This document shows, in pieces, positions 20,371 through 27,309 of a stretch of 40,419 nucleotides of DNA (position 1 is its first letter; each line of letters starts with the position of its first letter). Made by a program: the position numbers and the translations under genes. Source of the DNA: Candidatus Atopostipes pullistercoris (GTDB lineage Bacteria; Bacillota; Bacilli; Lactobacillales; Carnobacteriaceae_A); contig DXAZ01000121.1 in the NCBI GenBank assembly GCA_019116785.1, forward strand, positions 1 to 40,419. The letters run 5' to 3'. The notes below the pieces were generated by a model that did not search any database, was not told the origin of the DNA, and worked only from the letters and a program-made list of their open reading frames with translations.

Positions 20371-20400
20371 AATCGCATAAAAATTATTATTTTATGCGAT
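20371..20400 (-). other. Hairpin between rplK and rplA
   Basis: An 11-bp arm pair, ATCGCATAAAA and TTTTATGCGAT (on the minus strand ATCGCATAAAA then TTTTATGCGAT), over a 7-nt loop. It has no U-tract, so it is not a terminator; it may be a processing or structural element next to the L1-like site. The ATCGCAT/ATGCGAT heptamer also forms the rpsL leader hairpin. Confidence 0.6.
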
Positions 20401-20442
20401 GAGCATGAGACATCTCATCAGTATTCGAATATGTTTTCGAAA

Positions 20443-20868
20443 TTACCCTTCTACTGTGATTCCCATGCTTCGAGCAGTACCTTCAACAATACGCATAGCA
20501 GCTTCTACGTCTGCTGCGTTTAAATCTTCTAATTTAGTTTCTGCGATTTCTCTCACTTGATCAGATGTAACAGTACCCACTTTTTTCGTATTTGGTTCAC
20601 CTGAACCTAAATTAATTCCAGCTGCATCTTTTAATAAAACAGAAGCTGGTGGAGTTTTTGTTACAAATGTAAATGAGCGGTCCTCATAAACAGTAATAAC
20701 AACAGGGATAATAGTTCCTTGTTGGTCTTGTGTACGAGCGTTAAACTCTTTAGTAAAACCTGAAATATTAATTCCGGCTTGTCCTAAAGCTGGACCAACT
20801 GGTGGAGCTGGTGATGCTGCTCCCGCAGGAATCTGTAATTTTACAACGTCAATAACTTTTTTTGCCAC
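20443..20868 (-). CDS. rplK: 50S ribosomal protein L11
   Basis: L11 binds the GTPase-associated centre of 23S rRNA; it is the thiostrepton-site protein and is needed for RelA-type stringent activation. The product has 141 residues. The proline-rich hinge [19 protein letters not shown] and the following [13 protein letters not shown] are typical. The start is GTG (20866-20868) with AAGGAGGT upstream. A longer in-frame reading from 20964 would cover the structured leader and is rejected. It is followed by rplA. Confidence 0.97.
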   Translation of the reverse strand: MAKKVIDVVKLQIPAGAASPAPPVGPALGQAGINISGFTKEFNARTQDQQGTIIPVVITVYEDRSFTFVTKTPPASVLLKDAAGINLGSGEPNTKKVGTVTSDQVREIAETKLEDLNAADVEAAMRIVEGTARSMGITVEG

Positions 20869-20896
20869 GAGACATACCTCCTTGTTTTGTCCGTGT

Positions 20897-20932
20897 GTGG
20901 TTAAAATGGGGTTAAGTATTTTCCCCTCCCAC
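20897..20932 (-). promoter_or_regulatory. Candidate L1-binding site in the rplK leader
   Basis: The RNA contains GUGGGAGGGG and, after an internal GGGG/CCCC hairpin, UUUUAACCAC. The GUGG/CCAC helix with a GGGAG strand opposite an A-rich strand repeats the design of the rplA site and of the rRNA L1 site. A second stable hairpin (UCUGUUGGA with UCCAGCGGA) lies just upstream at about 20944-20970. In E. coli L1 acts at the L11 leader. Confidence 0.42.
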
Positions 20933-20979
20933 GCATAAATCCATCCGCTGGACACAATATCCAACAGACGTACCGAAGT

Positions 20980-21008
20980 ATATTATCATTTTTTATATTA
21001 AAATGCAA
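20980..21008 (-). promoter_or_regulatory. Promoter of rplK-rplA
   Basis: Minus-strand TTGCAT (21003-21008), 17 nt, TAATAT (20980-20985), with TG one base before the -10. The -35 box is identical to that of rplJ. The leader to rplK is about 105 nt. Confidence 0.65.
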
Positions 21009-21077
21009 GCCTATTTTTCATTTTTATTCCTTTTGTCACAAGGTTTTCATCCCTTTTTGATTTTAAATAGGCTTCGA

Positions 21078-21656
21078 TTATAAACTGAATCCATCTTCAA
21101 TTTGTTTAACTTCTGAATAATCTAATTCCGTATCTGTCTCTCGACCGAACATTTCAACAGAAACAGTAACTTTCCCTTTATCTTCATCAAAACTTTCAAC
21201 GACGCCTTCCATTCCAGCAAATGCACCACTGATAATTTCGACATGTTCTCCCAAGCTTAATTGAATTTCCACTTTACGAGGATTCATGCCCATGCTACGA
21301 AAAACACTGTCTACTTCTTCTGGTAATAATGGCGATGGTTTACTTCCTGCCCCATGAGAACCTACAAATCCTGTAACCCCTGGTGTGTTTCGAACGACAT
21401 ACCAAGCTTCATCCGACATCACCATTTGTACTAAAACGTAGCCAGGAAATGTTTTCTTCATGGTCGAAGACATCTCACCATTTTTTTCTTCGTAAACTTC
21501 TTGTTCTGGAACGAGAACTTCAAAAATATTGTCTTCCATTCCCATACTTTTCATTCGTGAAGAAAGGTTTTGCTGTATTTTCTTCTCATATCCAGAATAC
21601 GTATGCAAGACATACCAAGCTTTTTCTTCACTCATTCGATCAAATGAACTGCTCAT
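21078..21656 (-). CDS. nusG: Transcription termination/antitermination factor NusG
   Basis: NusG binds RNA polymerase and modulates pausing and termination. The 192-residue product has the NGN domain (WYVLHTYSGYEKK near 14-26, TFPGYVLVQMVM near 69-80, VRNTPGVTGFVG) and the C-terminal KOW domain (GAFAGMEGVVESFDEDKGKV). The ATG at 21654-21656 has AGGGGTGA 4 nt upstream; the internal ATG seven codons later has no such site. A terminator separates it from secE, and no convincing promoter was found in the 178-nt gap, so it may depend on readthrough. Confidence 0.96.
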   Translation of the reverse strand: MSSSFDRMSEEKAWYVLHTYSGYEKKIQQNLSSRMKSMGMEDNIFEVLVPEQEVYEEKNGEMSSTMKKTFPGYVLVQMVMSDEAWYVVRNTPGVTGFVGSHGAGSKPSPLLPEEVDSVFRSMGMNPRKVEIQLSLGEHVEIISGAFAGMEGVVESFDEDKGKVTVSVEMFGRETDTELDYSEVKQIEDGFSL

Positions 21657-21741
21657 TACTTCACCCCTATATTTATATTATTTTTTATTTTTGATAACGA
21701 TTCTTTTAATCATTCGATAAATCTATGAAATAAATGTAATC

Positions 21742-21778
21742 AAAAAAACCTCCCATGACATTCATTGTCTAGAAGGTT
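21742..21778 (-). terminator. Terminator between secE and nusG
   Basis: Minus-strand AACCTTC (21772-21778) pairs with GGAGGTT (21747-21753, one G-U), with an inner GACA/TGTC stem, followed by TTTTTTT (21742-21748). It lies inside a gene pair that is usually co-transcribed. Confidence 0.8.
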
Positions 21779-21834
21779 TCACATCTGTTATTGATTATAG
21801 CATGATTTCAAAGCTCATGCTAGGTTTTTATGCA

Positions 21835-22011
21835 TTAAATTAGTGAAAGTAACCATGTCATCGCAAATTCTGTTACATAAAAAAAGATTGCGAATAATAT
21901 AACGACTGTAAAAACAGAAGCTGTGTTTTTACGCATTTCTTTTGCCGTGGGCCATTTTGTTTCAGCCATTTCATGCTTTACTTCATTAAAAAAGTTGCTG
22001 ACTTTACTCAT
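21835..22011 (-). CDS. secE: Preprotein translocase subunit SecE
   Basis: Essential clamp subunit of the SecYEG channel. It is the short Gram-positive form, 58 residues, with the conserved amphipathic segment FFNEVKHEMAETKWPTAKEM (residues 7-26) followed by one membrane helix (about 33-56). The ATG at 22009-22011 is the only reasonable start; AAAGGAG lies 13 nt away, a longer spacer than usual. It lies 34 nt after rpmG and precedes nusG, the classical order. Confidence 0.94.
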   Translation of the reverse strand: MSKVSNFFNEVKHEMAETKWPTAKEMRKNTASVFTVVILFAIFFYVTEFAMTWLLSLI

Positions 22012-22045
22012 TTTAGCTGCTTGACTCCTTTCGGTTCTTAAACAT

Positions 22046-22198
22046 TTATTTCGTTTCTTTATGCAAGGTGTGTTTACCACAGTGTTTACAAAATTTTTTA
22101 ACTTCAAGTCGTTCAGTTCGCGTTTTTGTTCCCATATCTAGAGAATAATTTCGAGATCCACAAACTGTACAAGCTAATGCGCTTTTATTTCGTTTCAT
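22046..22198 (-). CDS. rpmG: 50S ribosomal protein L33
   Basis: Small ribosomal protein of 50 residues, reading [19 protein letters not shown] onward, with the paired CTVC and CKHC motifs of the zinc-binding (C+) form of L33. It also shows the family block [17 protein letters not shown] at 22196-22198 with TGAGGA upstream. The rpmG-secE-nusG order is the classical Firmicute arrangement. Many Firmicutes carry a second, cysteine-free L33 elsewhere for zinc limitation. Confidence 0.93.
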   Translation of the reverse strand: MKRNKSALACTVCGSRNYSLDMGTKTRTERLEVKKFCKHCGKHTLHKETK

Positions 22199-22234
22199 TT
22201 ATGGTCCTCATTTCTAATTGATTTTTTCTATAGT

Positions 22235-22264
22235 ACTTTACCATCAAATCAAGCATTCTGTCAA
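22235..22264 (-). promoter_or_regulatory. Promoter of rpmG-secE
   Basis: Minus-strand consensus TTGACA (22259-22264), 18 nt, TAAAGT (22235-22240), with TG one base before the -10. It lies just after the ung stop codon. Confidence 0.7.
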
Positions 22265-22281
22265 ATTTGTTTCGTCAATTT

Positions 22282-22968
22282 TTAAACATTTTCTGGTAAT
22301 CGCCAATTAATCGGTTCTTGGCCGGACGCCATTAAAAGTTCATTTGTTTTTGAAAATGGTTTCGAACCAAAAAAGCCACGGTGTGCCGATAAAGGACTAG
22401 GATGTGGTGAGGTTAGGATAAAATGTTTATTTGTATCAATAAGTGTTTGTTTCTTTCTAGCTGCTGCTCCCCACAAAATGAATACAATCGGCTCTTCCCT
22501 TTCATTTAATGAAGTAATCGCAAAATCTGTTAATTCTTCCCACCCTTTTCCTCGATGCGAATTTGCTTGGCCTTCACGAACAGTAAGCACAGTATTCAAT
22601 AAAAAGACCCCTTGTTCAGCCCAAGATTTTAAATAGCCATGATGAACTGGGGGGATGCCCAAATCATCTTCCAGTTCTTTATAGATATTTTTTAAAGAAG
22701 GTGGGATTTTTACTTGCGGTTGAACAGAAAAACTTAACCCATGGGCTTGTCCTTTACCATGGTATGGATCTTGTCCTAAGATAACAACTTTTACATCTTC
22801 GTAATCTGTCCATTGAAACGCTGTCCAAATATTATCCATTTTGGGGAAAATATTATAGTTTGAATATTCTTTTTTTAAAAACTCATGTAAATTTTGATAG
22901 GTAGGTGTGTGGACCGCCTCTTTTATAATCGGCTCCCAGTGGTTATGAATCGGTATCGGCAAAATCAT
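22282..22968 (-). CDS. ung: Uracil-DNA glycosylase
   Basis: Family 1 UDG, which removes uracil from DNA and starts base excision repair. The 228-residue product has the water-activating motif GQDPYHG at 65-71 (catalytic Asp67), the SLKNIYKE region, FLLNTVLTVREGQANSH, and the DNA-intercalation loop HPSPLSAHRGFFG near the C-terminus. The ATG at 22966-22968 is chosen over an adjoining GTG; the ribosome binding site is weak. It is divergent from the HAD gene. It interrupts the ancestral order between the rlmB block and rpmG. Confidence 0.95.
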   Translation of the reverse strand: MILPIPIHNHWEPIIKEAVHTPTYQNLHEFLKKEYSNYNIFPKMDNIWTAFQWTDYEDVKVVILGQDPYHGKGQAHGLSFSVQPQVKIPPSLKNIYKELEDDLGIPPVHHGYLKSWAEQGVFLLNTVLTVREGQANSHRGKGWEELTDFAITSLNEREEPIVFILWGAAARKKQTLIDTNKHFILTSPHPSPLSAHRGFFGSKPFSKTNELLMASGQEPINWRLPENV

Positions 22969-23057
22969 CACTCGCTTTCTTCATTTGTTTCTATCTTAAC
23001 GCAATTTTCCTCTTTAAAAAACAAAATGTTAGATTTAATGTAATTGTTTCAATCATT

Positions 23058-23066
23058 TGGTAGAAT
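23058..23066 (+). promoter_or_regulatory. Extended -10 promoter of the HAD gene
   Basis: TGG-TAGAAT (hexamer 23061-23066) lies 32 nt before the start codon; no strong -35 box is visible. Confidence 0.5.
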
Positions 23067-23098
23067 AAGAAAGAGAAAAAATAGGAAGGAAGAATAAT

Positions 23099-23986
23099 TT
23101 GTCTATTAAATTAATTGTGTCTGATATGGATGGTACGCTTTTAAATGAAAAAGTTGAAATTACCGATAGAGTATCTGAAGCTATTCTACGTGCACAAGAT
23201 GCAGGGATCGAATTTGCTGTAGCTACAGGTCGTACAGTCAGCTCCGGATATTCTTTAATCAAAGAAAGAGGAATCGCTTGTCCTTTCATTGAATTAAATG
23301 GCGCTCGCTATTTTGATGAAAATGAACAGCTTCATTATACGAAAGATATGAATAAAGAGGATGTTCAAAAACTGATTCATATTTTAGAATACTATGAAGT
23401 AAATAATGAATTTCTTACTCAAAAAGGAGCTTATTCAAAACGAACACTGAATGAATATTTAATGTCTTTTAAATCGGTGTTTAAAAATATCAATAAAGAC
23501 ATGACCGATGAAGAGGCAATTGAATATGCGGCTAAACGTATGGATGACTTTAACTTGAATACAGTTAGTGATTTTAGTTTTTTATACCAAGATCCAAATA
23601 TCCAAGTGCTTAAAACCATCGCTCATGCTCACGACAACCTTCCACTCCTCAATGAAATTCAAACGACCATTGAAAAGGAACTTCCTGACTTAATCGTCAC
23701 TTCCGCTAGTACCTTTAGCTTAGAAGTGAACCATGTTGAAGCCAACAAAGGAAAAGCGGTCGCGGAATTGGCCAAAGAACGCGGCTATTCTGCTGATGAA
23801 GTTATTACGATTGGAGATAACATCAATGATTTAACGATGTTACAATGGGCGACCCACAGTTATGCCGTTGCGAATGCCCATACTTCAGCGAAAGAAGCAG
23901 CTGCTTATATTGCACCAAGTCATGCAGATTACGCCGTTGCTCAAATTATTGAGCGAGTCATTGATGGGAAAAGCTTACGATTTTAA
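23099..23986 (+). CDS. Cof-type HAD-IIB family phosphatase
   Basis: Haloacid dehalogenase-type phosphatase of 295 residues. Motif I is SDMDGTLL (nucleophile Asp9, acid/base Asp11), motif II is ATGRT near 42-46, and motif IV is TIGDNINDLTML near 240-251. A type IIB cap lies between them. Such proteins hydrolyse sugar phosphates or cofactor phosphates such as pyridoxal or flavin phosphates; the substrate cannot be told from sequence. The start is TTG (23099-23101), with AGGAAGGA about 9 nt upstream. It is divergent from ung and monocistronic or followed by the YxjI-like gene, which has its own promoter. Confidence 0.88.
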   Translation: MSIKLIVSDMDGTLLNEKVEITDRVSEAILRAQDAGIEFAVATGRTVSSGYSLIKERGIACPFIELNGARYFDENEQLHYTKDMNKEDVQKLIHILEYYEVNNEFLTQKGAYSKRTLNEYLMSFKSVFKNINKDMTDEEAIEYAAKRMDDFNLNTVSDFSFLYQDPNIQVLKTIAHAHDNLPLLNEIQTTIEKELPDLIVTSASTFSLEVNHVEANKGKAVAELAKERGYSADEVITIGDNINDLTMLQWATHSYAVANAHTSAKEAAAYIAPSHADYAVAQIIERVIDGKSLRF

Positions 23987-24098
23987 AAATAGGCCAATTT
24001 TTAAATTAAATCCTTCTCAAAATGACTTTAATTAACAACTATAATGCCTATATTTTAAGTTTTGTTCTATTCTTTTTCTGTAAGTCTCACTTTTCTAG

Positions 24099-24107
24099 TG
24101 GTATAAT
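24099..24107 (+). promoter_or_regulatory. Extended -10 promoter of the YxjI-like gene
   Basis: TGG-TATAAT with a consensus hexamer at 24102-24107, 26 nt before the ATG. No clear -35 box. Confidence 0.6.
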
Positions 24108-24133
24108 GATATTACCTATAGGAGGATCTTTAA

Positions 24134-24727
24134 ATGAGACAGTTATTTATAAAGCAAAATCAACAAAATAATCAACGATTGACTGTTCGAGATACTAGGG
24201 GCCAAATTTTATACCTCATCGAAGGACGATGGGGACGTAAGGATGATATTGTTTCCTTACAAACCATTCATGGGAAGGAATGTCTACAAGCAAAGCAAGT
24301 TAAACTTTCTCCTCTCCCTATTTTTGAAGTGACTGCACAAAATGAAGATATAGGCGTTATTCGAAAACACCCTGGATTATTTGGCATCCGTGATTCGTAT
24401 TTTACGTTACATCCTCATCATTGGGTCATTACTGGAGATTTTGAAGAGCTTTATTTTACAGCTTACAATAATAATGACTTAATTATGGAATGTGAAAAAA
24501 TCCAAAGAAATAGTAGTGATTACTTTGAACTTATCGTTGAACAAGACGACGATATTCAATTGTGTTCCTTAATTACTGTGTTATTGGATCACTATGCTCG
24601 GAAGAAAAAAGAAGAAGAACAAGCAGATTGTCCAGCAGATGATGCTTATAACTTAGGATTTATGAATAATATCTATTTCTCAATACCTTATCCGCAAGAA
24701 AAATTACCGATGATAAAAATGAAGTAA
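24134..24727 (+). CDS. LURP-one/YxjI-like protein
   Basis: Protein of 197 residues resembling the LURP-one-related (YxjI, tubby-like fold) family. It opens MRQLFIKQN and continues with alternating short beta-type segments (LTVRDTRGQILYLIEGRWG, then DIVSLQTIHGKECLQAKQ). There is no signal peptide or membrane helix. A late segment, CSLITVLLDHYARKK, fits the buried C-terminal helix of tubby folds. The function of the bacterial members is not established; a role in binding membrane lipid is sometimes suggested by analogy with tubby. ATG with AGGAGG upstream. It has its own promoter and a strong terminator. Confidence 0.6.
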   Translation: MRQLFIKQNQQNNQRLTVRDTRGQILYLIEGRWGRKDDIVSLQTIHGKECLQAKQVKLSPLPIFEVTAQNEDIGVIRKHPGLFGIRDSYFTLHPHHWVITGDFEELYFTAYNNNDLIMECEKIQRNSSDYFELIVEQDDDIQLCSLITVLLDHYARKKKEEEQADCPADDAYNLGFMNNIYFSIPYPQEKLPMIKMK

Positions 24728-24752
24728 CCAAAGAATTGATTTAGAAAAACAG

Positions 24753-24797
24753 ATAGAGAGTACAGTTTGGAGGCTGTACTCTCTATTTTTAATTTTT
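24753..24797. terminator. Terminator between the YxjI-like gene and uvrC
   Basis: A 13-bp perfect stem (24753-24765 with 24774-24786) with an 8-nt loop, followed by ATTTTTAATTTTTT on the plus strand. The genes converge here, and the minus strand shows CTGTTTTTC a few bases beyond the hairpin, so it may serve both. Confidence 0.88.
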
Positions 24798-26579
24798 TAT
24801 GATATTTTCTGACAGAGCTTTTTGAATATTTTCTGCTGTTTTTCGATTAATCCCTAAATCTGTAATTTCTTTGATATCTGCTTCTTTTAGCCGCTTTAAA
24901 GACTTAAAGTGGCGCAACACTTTAGTTCGTGTTTTCGGACCGACCCCTTCAATTTCGTCTAACATGGAAGAGAAACTATTTTTACTTCGAACATTTCGAT
25001 GAAACTGAATCGCAAATCGATGCACTTCTTCTTGTATACGTTGAACCAAATAAAAAGCTTGACTCCGCGGATGTAGTGGGATTTCTGCTAATTCTTCTCC
25101 ATAAATAAGCTGTGCTGTTTGGTGTCGCTCATTTTTTACCATGCCTGCGACGGGTAAATCTAACCCTAGTTCATTTTCTAAAACGTCTTTTGCAGCATTA
25201 ACTTGAATTTTCCCACCATCCATTAAAATCAAGTCAGGAAGAGGAGCTCCTTCTTTTAGTAAACGAGTATAACGTCGACGAATGACTTCTTGTGTAGTTT
25301 TAGCCTCATTACTTCCTTTGACGGTTTTAATATTAAATTTTCGATAATTATTTTTATCAGGACGTCCTTCGTAAAAAGAAACCATTGCTGATACTGGGCT
25401 GGTTCCTTGAATATTTGAATGGTCAAAGGCTTCAATTCGTTCTATATAGGGTAAACCTAAAGCTTCGGCCAATTCTTCGGAAGCTCCGGTTGTTTTTAAC
25501 TGATCCATTTCGATAAGATGGAACTTTTGTTTTAATGCTAAACGGCTATTTTTTCCCGCCAAATCAAGTAGATGTTTTTTCTCTCCGCGTTGTGGGGTAT
25601 GAACCGTCGTGTTTAATTCTGTTGCTAATAATTCACGGTCAATCCCTGCTGGCACATATACGACTTTCGGAATGATATTATTTTTGTTTTGATAATATTG
25701 TAATATATATTTTAATAATTCCTCATTTTCGTCATTTTTAATGGGATACATGGCTACTTCTCGTTTAGTCAACGAAGCTTGCCGCACAAAAAATACCTGA
25801 ATTGAAATCCAACCACGATCCACATAGAAGTTAAAGAAATCTCGGGAAACAAAATCATTAAATATAATAGACTGTTTTTCTACGGTTTGTTCAATATAGT
25901 TAATTTGATTTCTATATTCTGCTGCCGCTTCAAAGTTTAATTCTTTTGAAGCAGTATTCATTTTTTGTCTTAAATCTTGCTTGATTTCTTTTACATTTCC
26001 ATTTAAGAAAGATTTTATTCGTTTAATTTGAGCTTTGTATTCTTCGACAGACACTTCATGATCACAAGGGCCTATACACTGTCCAATATGATAATGTAAG
26101 CATGCCCGCTTTTGGTGCCCGTTACATTTTCTTAAAGGATATATTTTCTGAAGGAGTTGTTGAGTTTGCTGAGCAGCTCCAACATTTGGGTATGGTCCAA
26201 AGTAATCTGCCCCATCTTTTTCAACTTCTGAAGTAATTAAAAGTTGCGGATGGCGTTCATTTGTAATCTTTAAATAAGGATAGGTGGTCCCAAATTTAAG
26301 TAAAATATTATATTTTGGTTTATGTTTTTGAATTAAGGTAACTTCTAATAGCAAAGCTTCCTTATTTGAATCAGTGACAACATACTCAAAATCCGTAATC
26401 TCTTGAACAAGTAAAGCCGTTTTTCCCTCTTTCTTTCCTCTAAAATAAGAGCGAACTCGATTCTTTAAATTTTTAGCTTTACCAATATAAATAATTTCAT
26501 GGTCACTATTTTTCATAATATAACAACCTGGTAAGTCTGGTAAAAGCTTTAATTTGTTTTCAACTAATTCTTTTGCCAT
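24789..26579 (-). CDS. uvrC: Excinuclease ABC subunit C
   Basis: UvrC makes both incisions in nucleotide excision repair. The 596-residue length is typical. The N-terminal GIY-YIG nuclease is seen as GCYIM then IIYIGKAKNLKNRVRSYF. A UvrB-interacting UVR region (NTASKELNFEAAAEYRNQI) follows. The RNase H-like 5' nuclease has EAFDHSNIQGT and LILMDGGKIQ, and a C-terminal helix-hairpin-helix has LDEIEGVGPKTRTKVLRHF. The ATG at 26577-26579 follows AAGGAGGTG by 6 nt; a GTG nine bases earlier overlaps that site and is rejected. A LexA-type operator overlaps its promoter. Confidence 0.96.
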   Translation of the reverse strand: MAKELVENKLKLLPDLPGCYIMKNSDHEIIYIGKAKNLKNRVRSYFRGKKEGKTALLVQEITDFEYVVTDSNKEALLLEVTLIQKHKPKYNILLKFGTTYPYLKITNERHPQLLITSEVEKDGADYFGPYPNVGAAQQTQQLLQKIYPLRKCNGHQKRACLHYHIGQCIGPCDHEVSVEEYKAQIKRIKSFLNGNVKEIKQDLRQKMNTASKELNFEAAAEYRNQINYIEQTVEKQSIIFNDFVSRDFFNFYVDRGWISIQVFFVRQASLTKREVAMYPIKNDENEELLKYILQYYQNKNNIIPKVVYVPAGIDRELLATELNTTVHTPQRGEKKHLLDLAGKNSRLALKQKFHLIEMDQLKTTGASEELAEALGLPYIERIEAFDHSNIQGTSPVSAMVSFYEGRPDKNNYRKFNIKTVKGSNEAKTTQEVIRRRYTRLLKEGAPLPDLILMDGGKIQVNAAKDVLENELGLDLPVAGMVKNERHQTAQLIYGEELAEIPLHPRSQAFYLVQRIQEEVHRFAIQFHRNVRSKNSFSSMLDEIEGVGPKTRTKVLRHFKSLKRLKEADIKEITDLGINRKTAENIQKALSENIIKN

Positions 26580-26612
26580 TTGTTCCACCTCCTTTATTTT
26601 TTTCCATCCTTA

Positions 26613-26640
26613 ATTGTAACAAAAACCGAACAAAAATTCG
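26613..26640 (-). promoter_or_regulatory. uvrC promoter with LexA (DinR) box
   Basis: CGAAC-AAAA-ATTCG at 26627-26640 differs in one base from the Gram-positive SOS box CGAAC-N4-GTTCG. On the minus strand it ends 8 nt before TGT-TACAAT (-10 hexamer 26613-26618), so LexA would cover the promoter. This predicts induction of uvrC by DNA damage. Confidence 0.75.
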
Positions 26641-26688
26641 AGACAATTGCTTCCATTTAGTTCTCTACCTTTATTTTGAAATGAACAA

Positions 26689-27078
26689 TCAATAATACTT
26701 ATAAGTGCCAAAGGTTGTTCCGACCAGTTGTTCTATCGCTTTATGTAATTTTGCAAGGTCCTTTGTACTATTTCCCGTTGTATACTTCATTTTTCCATCT
26801 ATGTTGTACATAACGGTTGCATTTTTAAGGTCTAAAGGCAAAATCCCTTGACTACGTTGTGGCCAAGAAAGAAATTCAAGCTCATCCAACATGGAGAGAA
26901 ATCTCTTAACGCTGCTACGTCGGAGTTTCCCATCAATCTGAGTTCCTTGAATGTGTCCATAAAGATCGGTCGTTTCGATTCTAAATTCGCGTTCCTTTAG
27001 ATCAATACCGACGTCATAAATGGAGTTTTTGTTTTGTTTGACTGTAAATAGTAAGTACTCAATATCTTCGTAATACAT
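26689..27078 (-). CDS. Protein of unknown function
   Basis: Product of 129 residues, not recognised. It looks like a small soluble alpha/beta protein: MYYEDIEYLLFTVKQN at the N-terminus, then strands separated by charged turns, and a C-terminal helix (STKDLAKLHKAIEQLVG). There is no signal peptide, membrane segment or cysteine. The ATG at 27076-27078 has GAGGCGG 6 nt upstream; the ATG at 27091-27093 would lie inside that site. It stands between uvrC and the 3D-domain gene, same strand, with a probable promoter of its own. Codon use is like that of its neighbours. Confidence 0.75.
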   Translation of the reverse strand: MYYEDIEYLLFTVKQNKNSIYDVGIDLKEREFRIETTDLYGHIQGTQIDGKLRRSSVKRFLSMLDELEFLSWPQRSQGILPLDLKNATVMYNIDGKMKYTTGNSTKDLAKLHKAIEQLVGTTFGTYKYY

Positions 27079-27127
27079 GTTTATCCGCCTCATTTATTGT
27101 AATATTCAAATCTTTACCTTTATTCAT

Positions 27128-27136
27128 ATTTTATCA
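27128..27136 (-). promoter_or_regulatory. Possible extended -10 promoter
   Basis: Minus-strand TGA-TAAAAT (hexamer 27128-27133), 50 nt before the small unknown gene; no good -35 box. Confidence 0.4.
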
Positions 27137-27244
27137 AATTCTAGAACTGATTTCTTTTTATCTACTTGAATGTCTTATTTTTGAAAAGAAGGAATAATCT
27201 AAGCGCACCTTTTTTAAGTTTTAGATCCATTGAAAAGTATTCGT

Positions 27245-27274
27245 AAAAAAACTCGACAGAATTTCTGCCGAGTT
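27245..27274 (-). terminator. Terminator of the 3D-domain gene
   Basis: Minus-strand AACTCGGCAGA (27264-27274) pairs with TCTGTCGAGTT (27250-27260; one G-U) over a 3-nt loop, followed by a run of T (27245-27251). Confidence 0.9.
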
Positions 27275-27309
27275 TGAGCGTTCTATTTTGATTTTGTTTA
27301 TTGTAAGAA

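Noticed and set aside
20443-20964. Longer L11 starting at 20964
   Set aside because: The extension covers the structured leader and promoter-proximal region, has no ribosome binding site, and does not resemble L11; the GTG at 20868 fits the family start.
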